64,000 bases of DNA, taken from contig NC_061508.1 in NCBI RefSeq assembly GCF_022539505.1, positions 37,814,256-37,878,255 on the forward strand, in the 5' to 3' direction. Source of the DNA: Lolium rigidum (Eukaryota; Streptophyta; Magnoliopsida; Poales; Poaceae). This document shows positions 24,495-33,992 of the stretch, piece by piece (position 1 is the stretch's first letter; each line of letters opens with the position of its first letter). The position numbers and the translations under genes are program-made. The notes below the pieces were generated by a model. That model saw only the letters and a program-made list of their open reading frames with translations, was not told the origin of the DNA and made no database searches.

Positions 24495-24578
24495 GTGAAG
24501 CGCTATTGGTAAGCGGAATTGGTAAGGAAATTTACTGTTTGTGCTGATTTTATTTCTGCTCGTCTGCTATAAATCATT

Positions 24579-25544
24579 ATGGAGAGATCTTCTCTTCAAT
24601 TTCTATTTGGGAAATCTACTACTACTGCAACGGTAGTGGATGAAGCGCCAGGTGAGGAAGTAGTACCATATAAAATACCTATGAAAATTATTGAACGTGT
24701 CATGGATAACCGCTATGAAGGGGATGGAACTGTCCATCCTAGTGATCATTTATTGTTTTTGCATGAATTATGCGGGTTATTCAAATGTGCAGGTATTTCT
24801 ATGAATGAAGTTAGGAAGAAACTATTCACTATATCGCTGTCTGGTAAAGCGGCGCACTGGTATAAATTGCTGAAGAATGGTGATTCTATTGATTGGGAGG
24901 ACATTGTGCCTTTATTTTATTCCAAATTTTATCCTCCAAGTGAAATTCACAAAGATCGGAACCGCATATATAATTTCTGGCCTCATGATGGAGAGAGTAT
25001 TGCCCAAGCTTGGGGAAGATTGAAGTCTATAATGCTCAAATGCCCCATTCATGAGCTTCCTGGTAATGTTATTATTGATAATTTCTATGCAAGACTTTCT
25101 TTTCAAGACAAGACCTTGCTGGATACTTCTTGTTCTGGATCATTTACACGCAACAAAGAAGAGTTTAAAAGGGACCTTCTTGATCGGATCCAAGAAAATA
25201 CTGAAGGATGGGAGAACGACAAAGATAGAGAATCGGGTATAATTTATGATTATAAATGCATTGAAGCTTTTATGGATACTGATAAATTTCGTAATATGAG
25301 TGCTACATATGGTCTTGATTCCCAAGTTGTTGCAAATCTTTATAAAGCTTTTGCCTCTCATTATGAACTGCCTAAGAAGAATTTTGATAAGTATCATGAA
25401 CCGTATAAAGATAAAGTTGATTCATCTGTAAACAAATGTGTAGTGATTGAAACTGTTGATAATGTTATTCCCGAAGCTTATATTGAAAAAACTCCTTTCC
25501 CTGCTAAAATGAAGGAGTACTGCTGTCGTATCTACTGCAGTTAA
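24579..25544 (+). CDS. Element B gag, C-terminally frameshifted
   Basis: 321 codons from ATG. The retrotransposon gag core is clear: L-S-G-K-A-A-H-W-Y, I-D-W-E-D-I-V-P-L-F-Y-S-K-F-Y, and G-E-S-I-A-Q-A-W-G-R-L. It forms the virus-like particle shell. No CCHC knuckle is seen before the frame ends. The last few residues (after K-M-K-E-Y) are out of frame: the sense frame continues past a small deletion at about 25519-25525, in a CTGCTG context, toward the protease. AT-rich codon use matches the rest of B. Confidence 0.85.
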   Translation: MERSSLQFLFGKSTTTATVVDEAPGEEVVPYKIPMKIIERVMDNRYEGDGTVHPSDHLLFLHELCGLFKCAGISMNEVRKKLFTISLSGKAAHWYKLLKNGDSIDWEDIVPLFYSKFYPPSEIHKDRNRIYNFWPHDGESIAQAWGRLKSIMLKCPIHELPGNVIIDNFYARLSFQDKTLLDTSCSGSFTRNKEEFKRDLLDRIQENTEGWENDKDRESGIIYDYKCIEAFMDTDKFRNMSATYGLDSQVVANLYKAFASHYELPKKNFDKYHEPYKDKVDSSVNKCVVIETVDNVIPEAYIEKTPFPAKMKEYCCRIYCS

Positions 25545-26160
25545 TAAAAGTGAAAAGAAACCTAAAGAACCCGAAGAACAAATTAAAATTGAACCTCTCT
25601 GTTGCAATAGTTAAAGATCTTGTGACTGAAAATGTGGAGGATGGTCATATTATTTTCACGTGAAGATGCTTCTAATATTGTTTCACATCCTAATAAATCC
25701 AAACAAGTTAGTGTTCCTATGCTATTCGTTAGAATTGGTGATCATTGCTATTATGGTTTATGTGATATTGGTGCAAGTGTTAGTGCTATTCCTTATGAGC
25801 TTTACACGGAGATTATGCACGAAATTGGTTCTTGTGAACTTGAAGATATTGATGTGGTTATTCATCTAGCTAATAGAGAAACTATTTCTCCAATTGGTAT
25901 TGTTCGAGATGTGGAAGTTCTATGTGGTAAGATTAAATATCCTGCTGACTTTTTGGTACTTGGTTCTCGCTGCTAGTGATCATTGTCCTATCATTTTTGG
26001 TAGACCTTTTCTAAATACTTGTGGAGCTATTATAGATTGTAAGAAAGAGAAAATTTTGACTAGATTTGTCTGGTGAACCTTATGAATTTAATTTTTCTAA
26101 ATTTACCAAAACTCCTTATAAAACTGACTTGCCTAGTAATGATTTTAAAATGGAGCGAGT
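25545..26160 (+). pseudogene. Element B protease region
   Basis: The 25632 frame carries C-D-I-G-A-S-V-S-A-I-P, the aspartic protease active site with Ile replacing the usual Thr/Ser. The next frame carries I-I-F-G-R-P-F-L-N-T, the conserved G-R-P-F-L block. Frame changes occur at 25966-25969 (CTCG), 26068-26072 (GTCTG) and 26156-26159 (CGAG); each would be resolved by a simple CTG or CAG. No full-length frame can be read as given. Confidence 0.8.
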
Positions 26161-27825
26161 GTGCATCTATTGTTCTTGTTCCTAATAATCCTTTGCAGCA
26201 ACATTTGGAGAATAGTGAAAGTGAAGCTTTTAGGAAAGAAAGAGATGAGCTTGAGGAAATTTTTCTTCGCCAACCTATTCTCAAGCATGATTTACCGGTG
26301 GAAGATTTGGGTACAACACCGCCACCAAAGGAAGATCCTGTTTTTGATTTAAAGCCTTTACTCGATAATCTTAAATATGCTCATATTGATGATAAGAAAA
26401 TATATCCTGTTATTATTAGTTCTAAGCTTTCAGAGATTAAGGAAGAAAGGTTATTGGAAATATTGAAGAAACACCGAGGAGCTATTGGTTATACTCTTGA
26501 TGATTTGAAAGGGATTTCTCCTTCTATTTGCCAACATGCTATTAATATGGAAGAAGATGCAAAGCCTGTTGTTGAACATCAACGTCGTCTAATTCCGAAG
26601 ATGAAAGAAGTGGTAAGAAACGAGGTATTAAAACTTCTTGAAGCTGGTATTATATATCCTATTGCTGATAGTAGATGGGTTAGTCCTGTGCATTGTGTTC
26701 CTAAGAAAGGAGGAATGATCGTTGTGCCTAATGATAATGATGAGCTTATTCCTCAAAGAATAGTTGTAGGTTATAGAATGTGCATTGATTTTCGAAAAGT
26801 TAATAAAGTTACTAAGAAAGATCATTACCCTTTACCCTTTATTGATCAAATGCTAGAAAGGTTATCTAAAAATACTCATTTTTGCTTTCTTGATGGTTAT
26901 TACGGGTTTTCACAAATTGCTGTTAAAGCTAAAGATCAAGAGAAAACCACGTTTACTTGTCCTTATGGAACCTATGCTTATAGGCGTATGCCTTTTGGTT
27001 TATGTAATGCTCCTGCTACTTTTCAAAGATGCATGTCTGCTATTTTTCATGGTTTTTGCGAAAGTATTGTAGAGGTGTTCATGGATGATTTTTCTGTCTA
27101 TGGGAATTCTTTTGATAATTGCCTGCGAAACCTCGATAAAGTTTTGCGAGAGATGTGAAGAAACTAACCTTGTTCTTAATTGGGAGAAATGCCACTTTAT
27201 GGTTAATGAAGGAATTGTATTGGGACATAAAATTTCCGAGAGAGGTATTGAAGTTGATAGAGCTAAAGTTGAAGCAATTGAGAAGATGCCCTATCCGAGG
27301 GATGTTAAAGGTATTCGTAGTGTTCTTGGTCATGCTTGGGTTTTATAGGAGATTTATTAAAGATTTCTCTAAAATTTCAAAGCCTCTTACTAATCTTCTT
27401 CAAAAAGATGTACCTTTTGTTTTTGATGATGATTGTAAGGAAGCTTTTGAAACTCTAAAGAAAGCCTTAACAACTCGCTCCCGTAGTCGAACCTCCCGAT
27501 TGGAATTTGCCTTTTGAAATTATGTGTGATGCTAGTGATTTTGCTTGTAGGCGCTGTTCTTGGACAGCGAGTAGATAAAAAATTAAATGTTATTCATTAT
27601 GCTAGTAAGACTCTTGATGCTGCTCAAAGAAATTATGCTACAACTGAAAAGGAATTGTTAGCTGTAGTCTTTGCCTGTGATAAGTTTAGACCCTATATTG
27701 TTGATTCGAAAGTTACAATTCATACTGATCATGCTGCAATTAGATACCTTATGACAAAGAAAGATGCTAAGCCAAGGCTTATTAGATGGGTACTTCGTTG
27801 CAAGAATTTGATTTACATATTATAG
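26161..27825 (+). pseudogene. Element B reverse transcriptase and RNase H
   Basis: The RT occupies the open frame to 27158: G-I-I-Y-P-I-A-D-S-R-W-V-S-P, M-C-I-D-F-R-K-V-N, F-L-D-G-Y-Y-G-F-S-Q-I and the catalytic F-M-D-D (about 27080). The connection and RNase H follow in shifted frames: [12 protein letters not shown] and [10 protein letters not shown] at 27514-27780. Frame breaks lie at 27147-27150 (CGAG), 27334-27340 (GCTTGGG), 27474-27477 (CTCG), 27543-27547 (GCTTG) and 27796-27797 (CG). The protein copies RNA into DNA in the particle. RT itself is unbroken. Confidence 0.9.
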
Positions 27826-29303
27826 ATAGGAAAGGTGCTGATAATCCCGTTGCTCGATAATTTGTCTAGATTGGAAAATATTGCTTATGATCCTGTTCTC
27901 GTTAATGATAGTTTTCCAAATGAACAATTGGCTGTAATAAAGGTGAGCTCGCGAGAGAGCCCTTGGTATGCGGATTATGCTAACTTTATTGTTTCGAAGT
28001 ATTTGCCTCCAACCTTTTCAGCTCAAGCAACGGAGGAAATTCTTTTATGACTTGAGGCATTATTTTTGGGATGACCCACACTTATATAAAGAAGGAGTGG
28101 ATGGTATTATGCGAAGATGTGTTCCCGAATATGAACAACAGGAGATATTGAATAAATGTCATGGTAGTGTTTATGGAGGACATCACGCTGGAGATAGAAC
28201 CGCGCAAAAGGTTCTACAATCAGGTTTTTATTGGCCAACACTCTTCAAAGATGCAAGGAAATTTATTTTATCTTGTGATGAATGTCAAAGAGTTGGTAAT
28301 ATCTCTAGACGCAATGAAATGCCTATGAATTATACTCTTGTTATTGAACCATTCGATTGTTGGGGATTCGACTTTATGGGTCCTTTCCCTGCTTCAGACG
28401 GTAATACTCATATACTTGTCGCTGTTGATTATGTTACTAAATGGGTAGAAGCTATACCTACAAAAAGTGCTGATGGTGAGACCTCTATAAAAATGCTTGT
28501 AGATGTTATATTTCCTAGATTTGGAGTACCTAGATATATTATGACTGATGGAGGTTCTCATTTTATTCATGGAGGTTTTATAAAAACTCTTGCTAAGTAT
28601 GGTATTAATCATAGAATTGCTTCCGCTTATCACCCTCAAACTAGTGGTCAAGTAGAATTATCAAATAGAGAGATTAAAGCTATCTTGGGTAAGACTCGTT
28701 AATAAATATAGAAAGAATTGGGCTAGCAAATTGAAAGAAGCACTATGGGCTTATAGAACTCGCTTATAAAAATCCCATGGGAATGTCACCTTATAAAATG
28801 GTTTATGGAAAAGCTTGTCATTTACCTTTAGAACTAGAGCACAAAGCTTATTGGGCTGTTAGAGAACTAAATAAAGATCCTAAATTAGCCGGTAATAAGA
28901 GGTTGTTGCAATTAAGTTCTCTAGATGAATGGAGAAGTGAAGCTTATGAAAATGCTAAACTCTTTAAAGAAAAAGTTAAGAAGTGGCATGATAGAAGGAT
29001 CATTAAAAGAGAATTTAATGTTGGAGATCAAGTTCTATTGTATCGGTCTCGTCTCGGATTCTTTGCGGGAAATTACTCTTGAAGTGGGAAGGACCATATG
29101 TTGTTGAGGAGGTGTATCGTTCAGGAGCAATTAAAATTAGCTCTCTCCAAGGCAATGCCACACAAGTGGTGAATGGACAAAGACTCAAGCATTATATCTC
29201 GGGTGATTCTTATAATGTTGATGTTGATATTATTCAAGTGGAAACACCGGAGGCTTTCATCAAAGGACAAATTGACAGTCCGCCAGAACTGGACTTTGAA
29301 TAG
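27826..29303 (+). pseudogene. Element B integrase
   Basis: An H-H-C-C zinc domain (H-G-S-V-Y-G-G-H-H to C-D-E-C-Q-R-V) and the catalytic core with [15 protein letters not shown] and [11 protein letters not shown] lie in the 27968-28702 frame. The C-terminal region (28777-29303) has L-L-Y-R-S-R-L and W-E-G-P-Y-V-V-E-E-V. No chromodomain follows. Breaks lie at 27853-27856 (CTCG), about 28024-28028, 28695-28698 (CTCG), 28759-28762 (CTCG) and 29066-29067 (CG). Confidence 0.88.
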
Positions 29304-29643
29304 GTAACAGTACAGGTAATAGAAAGTCCGCGTTTACCTTTCCGAACATTATTTCTGCTGTTTTTAGAAAATATGAAAAATTACGGAATCGAAACGGAGT
29401 GGAAAAGACGCGCGAGGGCCCGTCACCACAGGCCGGCGCGGGCCCCACCCTGGCCGCGCCGACCTATGGTGACAGCCCCTCGGCGTCCCGTTTCCACTCG
29501 TTTTCGGCCTGGAACCTTCCTTTTGTCGTGAAAATTTTTGCTATATAATCCCCCGGACCCCTGGAGGTCCGTAATATTGTTTTCTCGTCGTGTTTTGTTT
29601 CGAGCTGTTTTCTGCCAGGATCTGCTTCGGATCTAGATCCATC
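29304..29643 (+). other. Spacer between integrase and extra ORF of element B
   Basis: A GC-rich segment of 340 bases. It holds GGCCGGCGCGGGCCCC and TGGCCGCGCC, similar in composition to the GC core of the B LTR, and CTATATAATCCCCC near 29540-29553. The latter could be an internal TATA box about 90 bases upstream of the extra ORF's ATG, which would allow separate transcription. This is inference. Confidence 0.4.
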
Positions 29644-30143
29644 ATGTCTTCGTCGGGAACTCAGAAGGACAGCTTCTTTGAGGACGTCGTCAACCCGTAC
29701 ATGAACGAGCTGAAGATGCACCCCAAAGAGTTGCAGCTCGTGGATGGAGAGTTGCAGATCAAAGATGTCCAGGGTCCTAAGGGAGAAGGGAGTTTGGAAG
29801 ACAGGATGGAGAAACTGGAACAAGAAGTTTTCAACTACAAGAAGATGGCTGAGCGTGAAGTGGATATCTTTAACAAGATTGTGTCCGAACTCATTGATGG
29901 GCACAAGAAGGAGACCGCAAAGCGTAGGACGATATCTTCTCACTTCACGACACCACCAACAAACTCCAAGCTCAACTCTATGATGTTCATAATCAAAGCT
30001 GTGAGTATGAAAACAGGTTTAAGCGCATAAGTCATGCTGCTAGTTTCAGGTTTCCGGAGACCAAGATGTCTTTTGTTGATGGAGGGCCTCTTCCATGGAA
30101 GTCTGATGACGACAAAGATTCGCCATCATCACCGAAGGAGTAA
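29644..30143 (+). CDS. Element B extra ORF (coiled-coil protein after integrase)
   Basis: Starts MSSSGTQKDSFFEDVV at 29644. The middle (E-D-R-M-E-K-L-E-Q-E-V-F-N-Y-K-K-M-A) is a heptad-type coiled coil. The frame is lost at about 29921-29926 (AGCGTAGG, where CTG would restore it). The next frame then continues with coiled coil and a conserved-looking end (W-K-S-D-D-D-K-D-S-P) to a TAA at 30141-30143, giving about 166 codons. Athila elements are known for an ORF at this position (often called env-like). Here no signal peptide or membrane segment is visible, so an envelope role is unsupported. Function unknown. Confidence 0.65.
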
Positions 30144-31892
30144 TTCATCATCGGTATTGGCATCCCCTTGGTTTGTTCCAAGCTTGGGGGAGTGCCGCGG
30201 TATCACATCATCACCACCTTTATCTTTTACTATCAAGTAGTGTCATATCATGAGTAGGGAAGTTATCATATGGAATAGTATGCAATGTGGAAGTATCTCT
30301 CTTAGTTAGTTATCTATGTATCCGTTGGTGTGAGTTATCGTTATGAAATATTAATGAGAAGTCTTATCATTTACTTTTTGCACACCTTATCTTAGTTTGC
30401 AATCTCCATTATATGATTACTCTTGACATGAGTATCGATATCACTTTGGGAGCATCGAGTAAATCTATTTGGTTTTGGCAAACTTAGCATTGGTCAATAG
30501 CAACAACATCTTGATGTTTAATAGAAGAGAGAAATACACTTAGATACATTACTCTATTATCTCTATGCTTAGTATTCTGAGGTTAAAATTGCTTGTGCTT
30601 ATGAGAAAGATGCATGATTGTTTCTATCATATGTATATTTGTTTGTTTCCCTCAACCTTTATGCTTGCTATCAAACCTTGCTAGCCAAAGACCTGTATCG
30701 AGAGGAAATGCTTCTCATACATCCATAACCTTAGACCAAACCTATGCCATTTGTGTCCACCATATCTACCTACTACATGGTATTTTCTGCCATTCCAAGT
30801 AAATACTTCATGTGCTACCTTTAAATAATTCAAACTACTACTCCTTATTTGTGTTAATGTTTTATAGCTCATGAGGAAGTATGTGGTGTTTTATCTTTCA
30901 ATCTTGTCGGGCGGACTTTCACCAATGGACTACCGGCACATCCGCTTATCCAATAATTTTGCAAAAAGAGCTGGCAATGGGATTCCCAGTCCCGAATTAA
31001 TTAACTTAAATAGACACTCCTCCATGGTATGTGAATGTTGGAAGGCACCGAGGATTCGGTTAGCCATGGATTGAGAAAGCCAAGGTTGGGGGGAGTGTCA
31101 TCATAATAAAACTAAAATAAAAAGGCACTCCTTCATGGTATGAGATTGTTGGCAGGCACCCGAGGATTCGGTTAGCCATGGTTTGTGAAAGAAAGGTTGG
31201 AAGGAGTGCCACCCAAAGATAAAATAAAATGGGAGCCGCTCTTTGAAGGTTGTCTGGCAAGGGGGTTAGAGTGCCCGCTACCATTCGTTGACAACAACAA
31301 ACACCGCTCAAAATCTTACTTTTATGCTCTTTATATGGTTTCAAAACTTGAAAAGCTCTAGCGCATGATTTAATCCCTGCTTCCCTCCGCGAAGGGCCTG
31401 TCTTTTACTTTTATGTCGAGTCAGTAAACCTATTTCCCTCTATCTCAAGCAAGCAATTGAGTTGTTGTGAACCAATCATTTATGCTATGATTCAGTTGAT
31501 CATGTCTTTTATACTTTCTTGTTTAGTACCAATTTTATCTGAATGAATATGACTTTGAAGTTATCAATGATTATGAAGAGATTGTTATGCTTAAATATGA
31601 AGGCTCAGTTATAAAACCTAATATGAGAGCTTTGCTTAGAAGTACGATCCGTTAGCAGTTCTCTGACCAAGAACAAAGTTTGCCATCACCAACTATGATT
31701 TCTTATGCACCTTTACTTGTGATTTCTCTTTACTTATTTCGAGATGAGTTATATGAGGAAGTTGTTTACTAGAATGTCTTGTGTGAATGAATATGATGCT
31801 TCTTGTCCGTATTTTATTTATCGACTCTTCACTCCATAAACATGTGGTCTTGTTTATCGAGCTCAGTTTCGCTTGGGGACAAGCGAGGTCTA
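30144..31892 (+). other. Element B 3' untranslated region
   Basis: About 1.75 kb without credible ORFs. It contains two blocks also present in element C (about 30655-30865 and 31350-31445) and a duplicated hairpin unit (31013-31210). AAGCTTGGGGGAGT-type purine motifs occur at its start (near 30180) and end. Confidence 0.7.
31013..31210 (+). repeat. Two tandem hairpin units in the element B 3' UTR
   Basis: Unit 1 spans 31013-31099 and unit 2 spans 31124-31210; both are 87 bases. Outer stems are GACACTCC/GGAGTGTC and GGCACTCC/GGAGTGCC, each perfectly complementary; the units differ by one A-T to G-C pair exchange. Inside each, CCGAGGATTCGG forms a second small hairpin flanked by GGC and GCC. 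Confidence 0.75.
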
Positions 31893-31905
31893 AGCTTGGG
31901 GGAGT
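31893..31905 (+). promoter_or_regulatory. Element B polypurine tract
   Basis: AAGCTTGGGGGAGT ends directly at the 3' LTR start (31906). It would prime plus-strand DNA synthesis. Confidence 0.75.
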
Positions 31906-33418
31906 TGATACGTCCAATTTGCATCACTATTTTGTATCATAATTTGTCTGTTATTCATTGATATATTTCATATTGGGACACAATACTTATGTTATTTCAT
32001 CTATTTTGCATGTTTCATCATTATTGGAGGACCAAGCACCGGAGCCGAGATTCTGCTGGAAAAAGCACTCGTCGAACGCAATATTTCGGAAGATCAATCG
32101 TGGAAGGGAATTTCACGTAAATTCCTATTTTTCCGGATGACGGAGGGAGCCGGAAGGGGAAGAAGAGAGGAGCCATCGTGGGCCCGGACCATAGGGCGGC
32201 GCGGCCCATGGCCCGGCCGCGCCACCCTATGCTCTGGGGGCCCCACAGCCCCTTTCGCCTCCTTTTCTTCGCGTACTCCTTCGTCCCGAAAACCTAAGCC
32301 AGATAGAGGACCTCACGAGGGGTTACAGCCGCCTCTGCGGGGCGGAGAACACCAGAGAGAAAAGAGCTCTCCGGCGGGCAGGAATCCGCCGGGAAATTCC
32401 CTCCCGGAGGGGGAAATCGACGCCATCACCATCGTCATCGAGCTGGACATCATCTCCATCATCATCATCATCATCTCCACCATCTACACCGCCATCACCA
32501 CCGCTGCACCTCGTCACCGCTGTAACAAGTCGGGTTAAATCTTGATTGTTTGATAGGGGAAACTCTCCCGGTGTTATTCTATACTTGTTGTAGATGCTAT
32601 TGAGTGAAACCATTGAACCAAGGTTTATGTTCGGATTGTTATTCATCATCATATCACCTCTGATTGTATTCCATATGATGTCTCGTGAGTAGTTCGTTTA
32701 GTTCTTGAGGACATGGGTGAAGTCTAAATGCTAGTAGTGAATTATGGTTGAGTAATATTCAATGTTATGATATTTAAGTTGTGGTGTCATTCTTCTAGTG
32801 GTGTCGTGTGAACGTCGACTACACGACACTTCACCATTTATGGGCCTAGGGGAGTGCATCTTGTATTCGGTTGCTAATTGCGGGGTTGCCGGAGTGACGA
32901 AACCCGAGCCCCGTTAGTATATCGATGCGAGGAGGGATCGCAGGATCTCGAGTTTAAGGCTGTGGTTAGATTTATCTTAATTACTTTCTTGTAGTTGCGG
33001 ATGCTTGCAAGGGGTATAATCACAAGTATGTATTAGTCCTAGGAAGGGCGGTGCATTAGCATAGGTTCACCCACACAACACTTATCAAAACAATGAAGAT
33101 TATTAAACCACATGAAGCGAAAGTACTAGACTAAAATCCCCGTGTGTCCTCAGGAACGTTTGGTCATTATAAGTAAACAAACCGGCTTGTCCTTTGTGCT
33201 AAAAAGGATTGGGCCACTCGCTGCAATTATTTCTCTCGCATTTTACTTACTCGTACTTTATTCATCAGTTACATCAAAACCCCTTGAATACTTGTTTGTG
33301 AGCATTTACAGTGAATCCTTCATCGAAACTGCTGCCAACACCTTCTGCTCCTCGTTGGGATCGACATTCTTACTTATCGAAGATACTACGATACACCCCC
33401 TATACTTGTGGGTCATCA
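31906..33418 (+). repeat. Element B 3' LTR
   Basis: Starts TGATACGTCC and ends GGGTCATCA, followed by the GTGCC duplication. Differences from the 5' LTR are mostly CCAG/CCGG, CCTG/CCCG, ACTG/ATCG, TCAG/TCG and CTG/CTCG. Confidence 0.92.
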
Positions 33419-33430
33419 GTGCCTGCAGGT

Positions 33431-33448
33431 TTCCCACAGACGGCGCCA
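33431..33448 (-). promoter_or_regulatory. Element A primer-binding site
   Basis: On the minus strand TGGCGCCGTCTGTGGGAA starts two bases inside the 5' LTR. It begins with TGG, complementary to a tRNA CCA end. It fixes the sense of A as minus. The original distance to the gag ATG was only about 65 bases, before element B inserted. Confidence 0.75.
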
Positions 33449-33450
33449 AT

Positions 33451-33992
33451 TGTCGGGGGTGTTCCTCGACAATGTCCTCCGATAGGGACTTAGGGTTGAT
33501 GGAATCCTGCAAGCTGATACGAGACATCGGTGCACAGACAAACGGGGGAGCGATTTACCCAGGTTCGGGGCCCTCGATGAGGTAAAACCCTTACGTCCTG
33601 CTTGTCTGTTCTTGATTATAATGAAAACGGTGTTACAATGGGGTGCCGAATAGTTCGTCTGTGATCTCGTCGAGATAGCTAAACGCTAGGGTTACCTAGT
33701 TCTAAGCTTCTGTTGGCTAAGATCGCTAAGATTGGTCGTGTCCTCGATAGCCCCTCTCCTGGCCTTTATATAGGTGGCCAGGTCCCGAGAGGTTTAATCG
33801 AGTACGGGTAGGTTTACAATAGATCTATCTCTAATCTTTCCTTCTTCGGCTCTTTCCATGTCTTGTACTTCAAGTAATCTTTCGTCGCACCGTCCTAGTG
33901 GCCCATCATGCCTTCGAGTGCCTTCATGGGCCTCCACCTGGGCCGTATAGGGTAGAGCAATAGTGATTACCCGAAGGGTAATGCCCACGTCA
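33451..33992 (-). repeat. Element A 5' LTR with TATA box
   Basis: Begins TGTCGGGGG and ends CCCACGTCA. On the minus strand TATATAAA lies at 33765-33772 inside a GGCC-centred inverted repeat, followed by a GGCCAGGAG stretch; transcription would run left into gag. On its right it abuts the 3' non-coding DNA of element C directly. Confidence 0.8.

Larger units (their letters stand above)
22951..33418 (+). mobile_element. Element B: Athila-type Ty3/gypsy retrotransposon, complete
   Basis: LTRs of 1,515 and 1,513 bp (TGATACG to TCATCA) flank a primer-binding site, gag, protease, RT/RNase H, integrase, an extra post-integrase ORF, a long 3' UTR and a polypurine tract. The 5-bp duplication GTGCC at 22946-22950 and 33419-33423 proves a clean insertion into the leader of element A. 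The RT motif F-M-D-D-F-S-V-Y-G-N-S-F and the extra ORF after integrase point to the Athila lineage. LTRs differ at about 19 places by eye. Coding frames look shattered, but almost all breaks are one class of small change at CTG/CAG. Confidence 0.92.
13930..33992 (-). mobile_element. Element A: non-autonomous gag-protease LTR retrotransposon with antisense gene
   Basis: Related LTRs of 548 and 542 bp begin TGTCG and end CGTCA. The sense strand is minus: the right LTR is the 5' LTR, with a primer-binding site immediately to its left, then a gag-protease ORF. No reverse transcriptase, RNase H or integrase is present. The 3' half carries a spliced gene on the opposite strand and a short repeat array next to the 3' LTR. 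Antisense extra genes and 3' tandem repeats are known from Tat-lineage elements such as maize Grande; placing A there is inference. The two LTRs are clearly diverged (by eye well over 10%) and the flanking pentamers (CTACC and CCTGC) do not match, so the present ends may not come from one insertion. Element B is nested inside. Confidence 0.8.
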
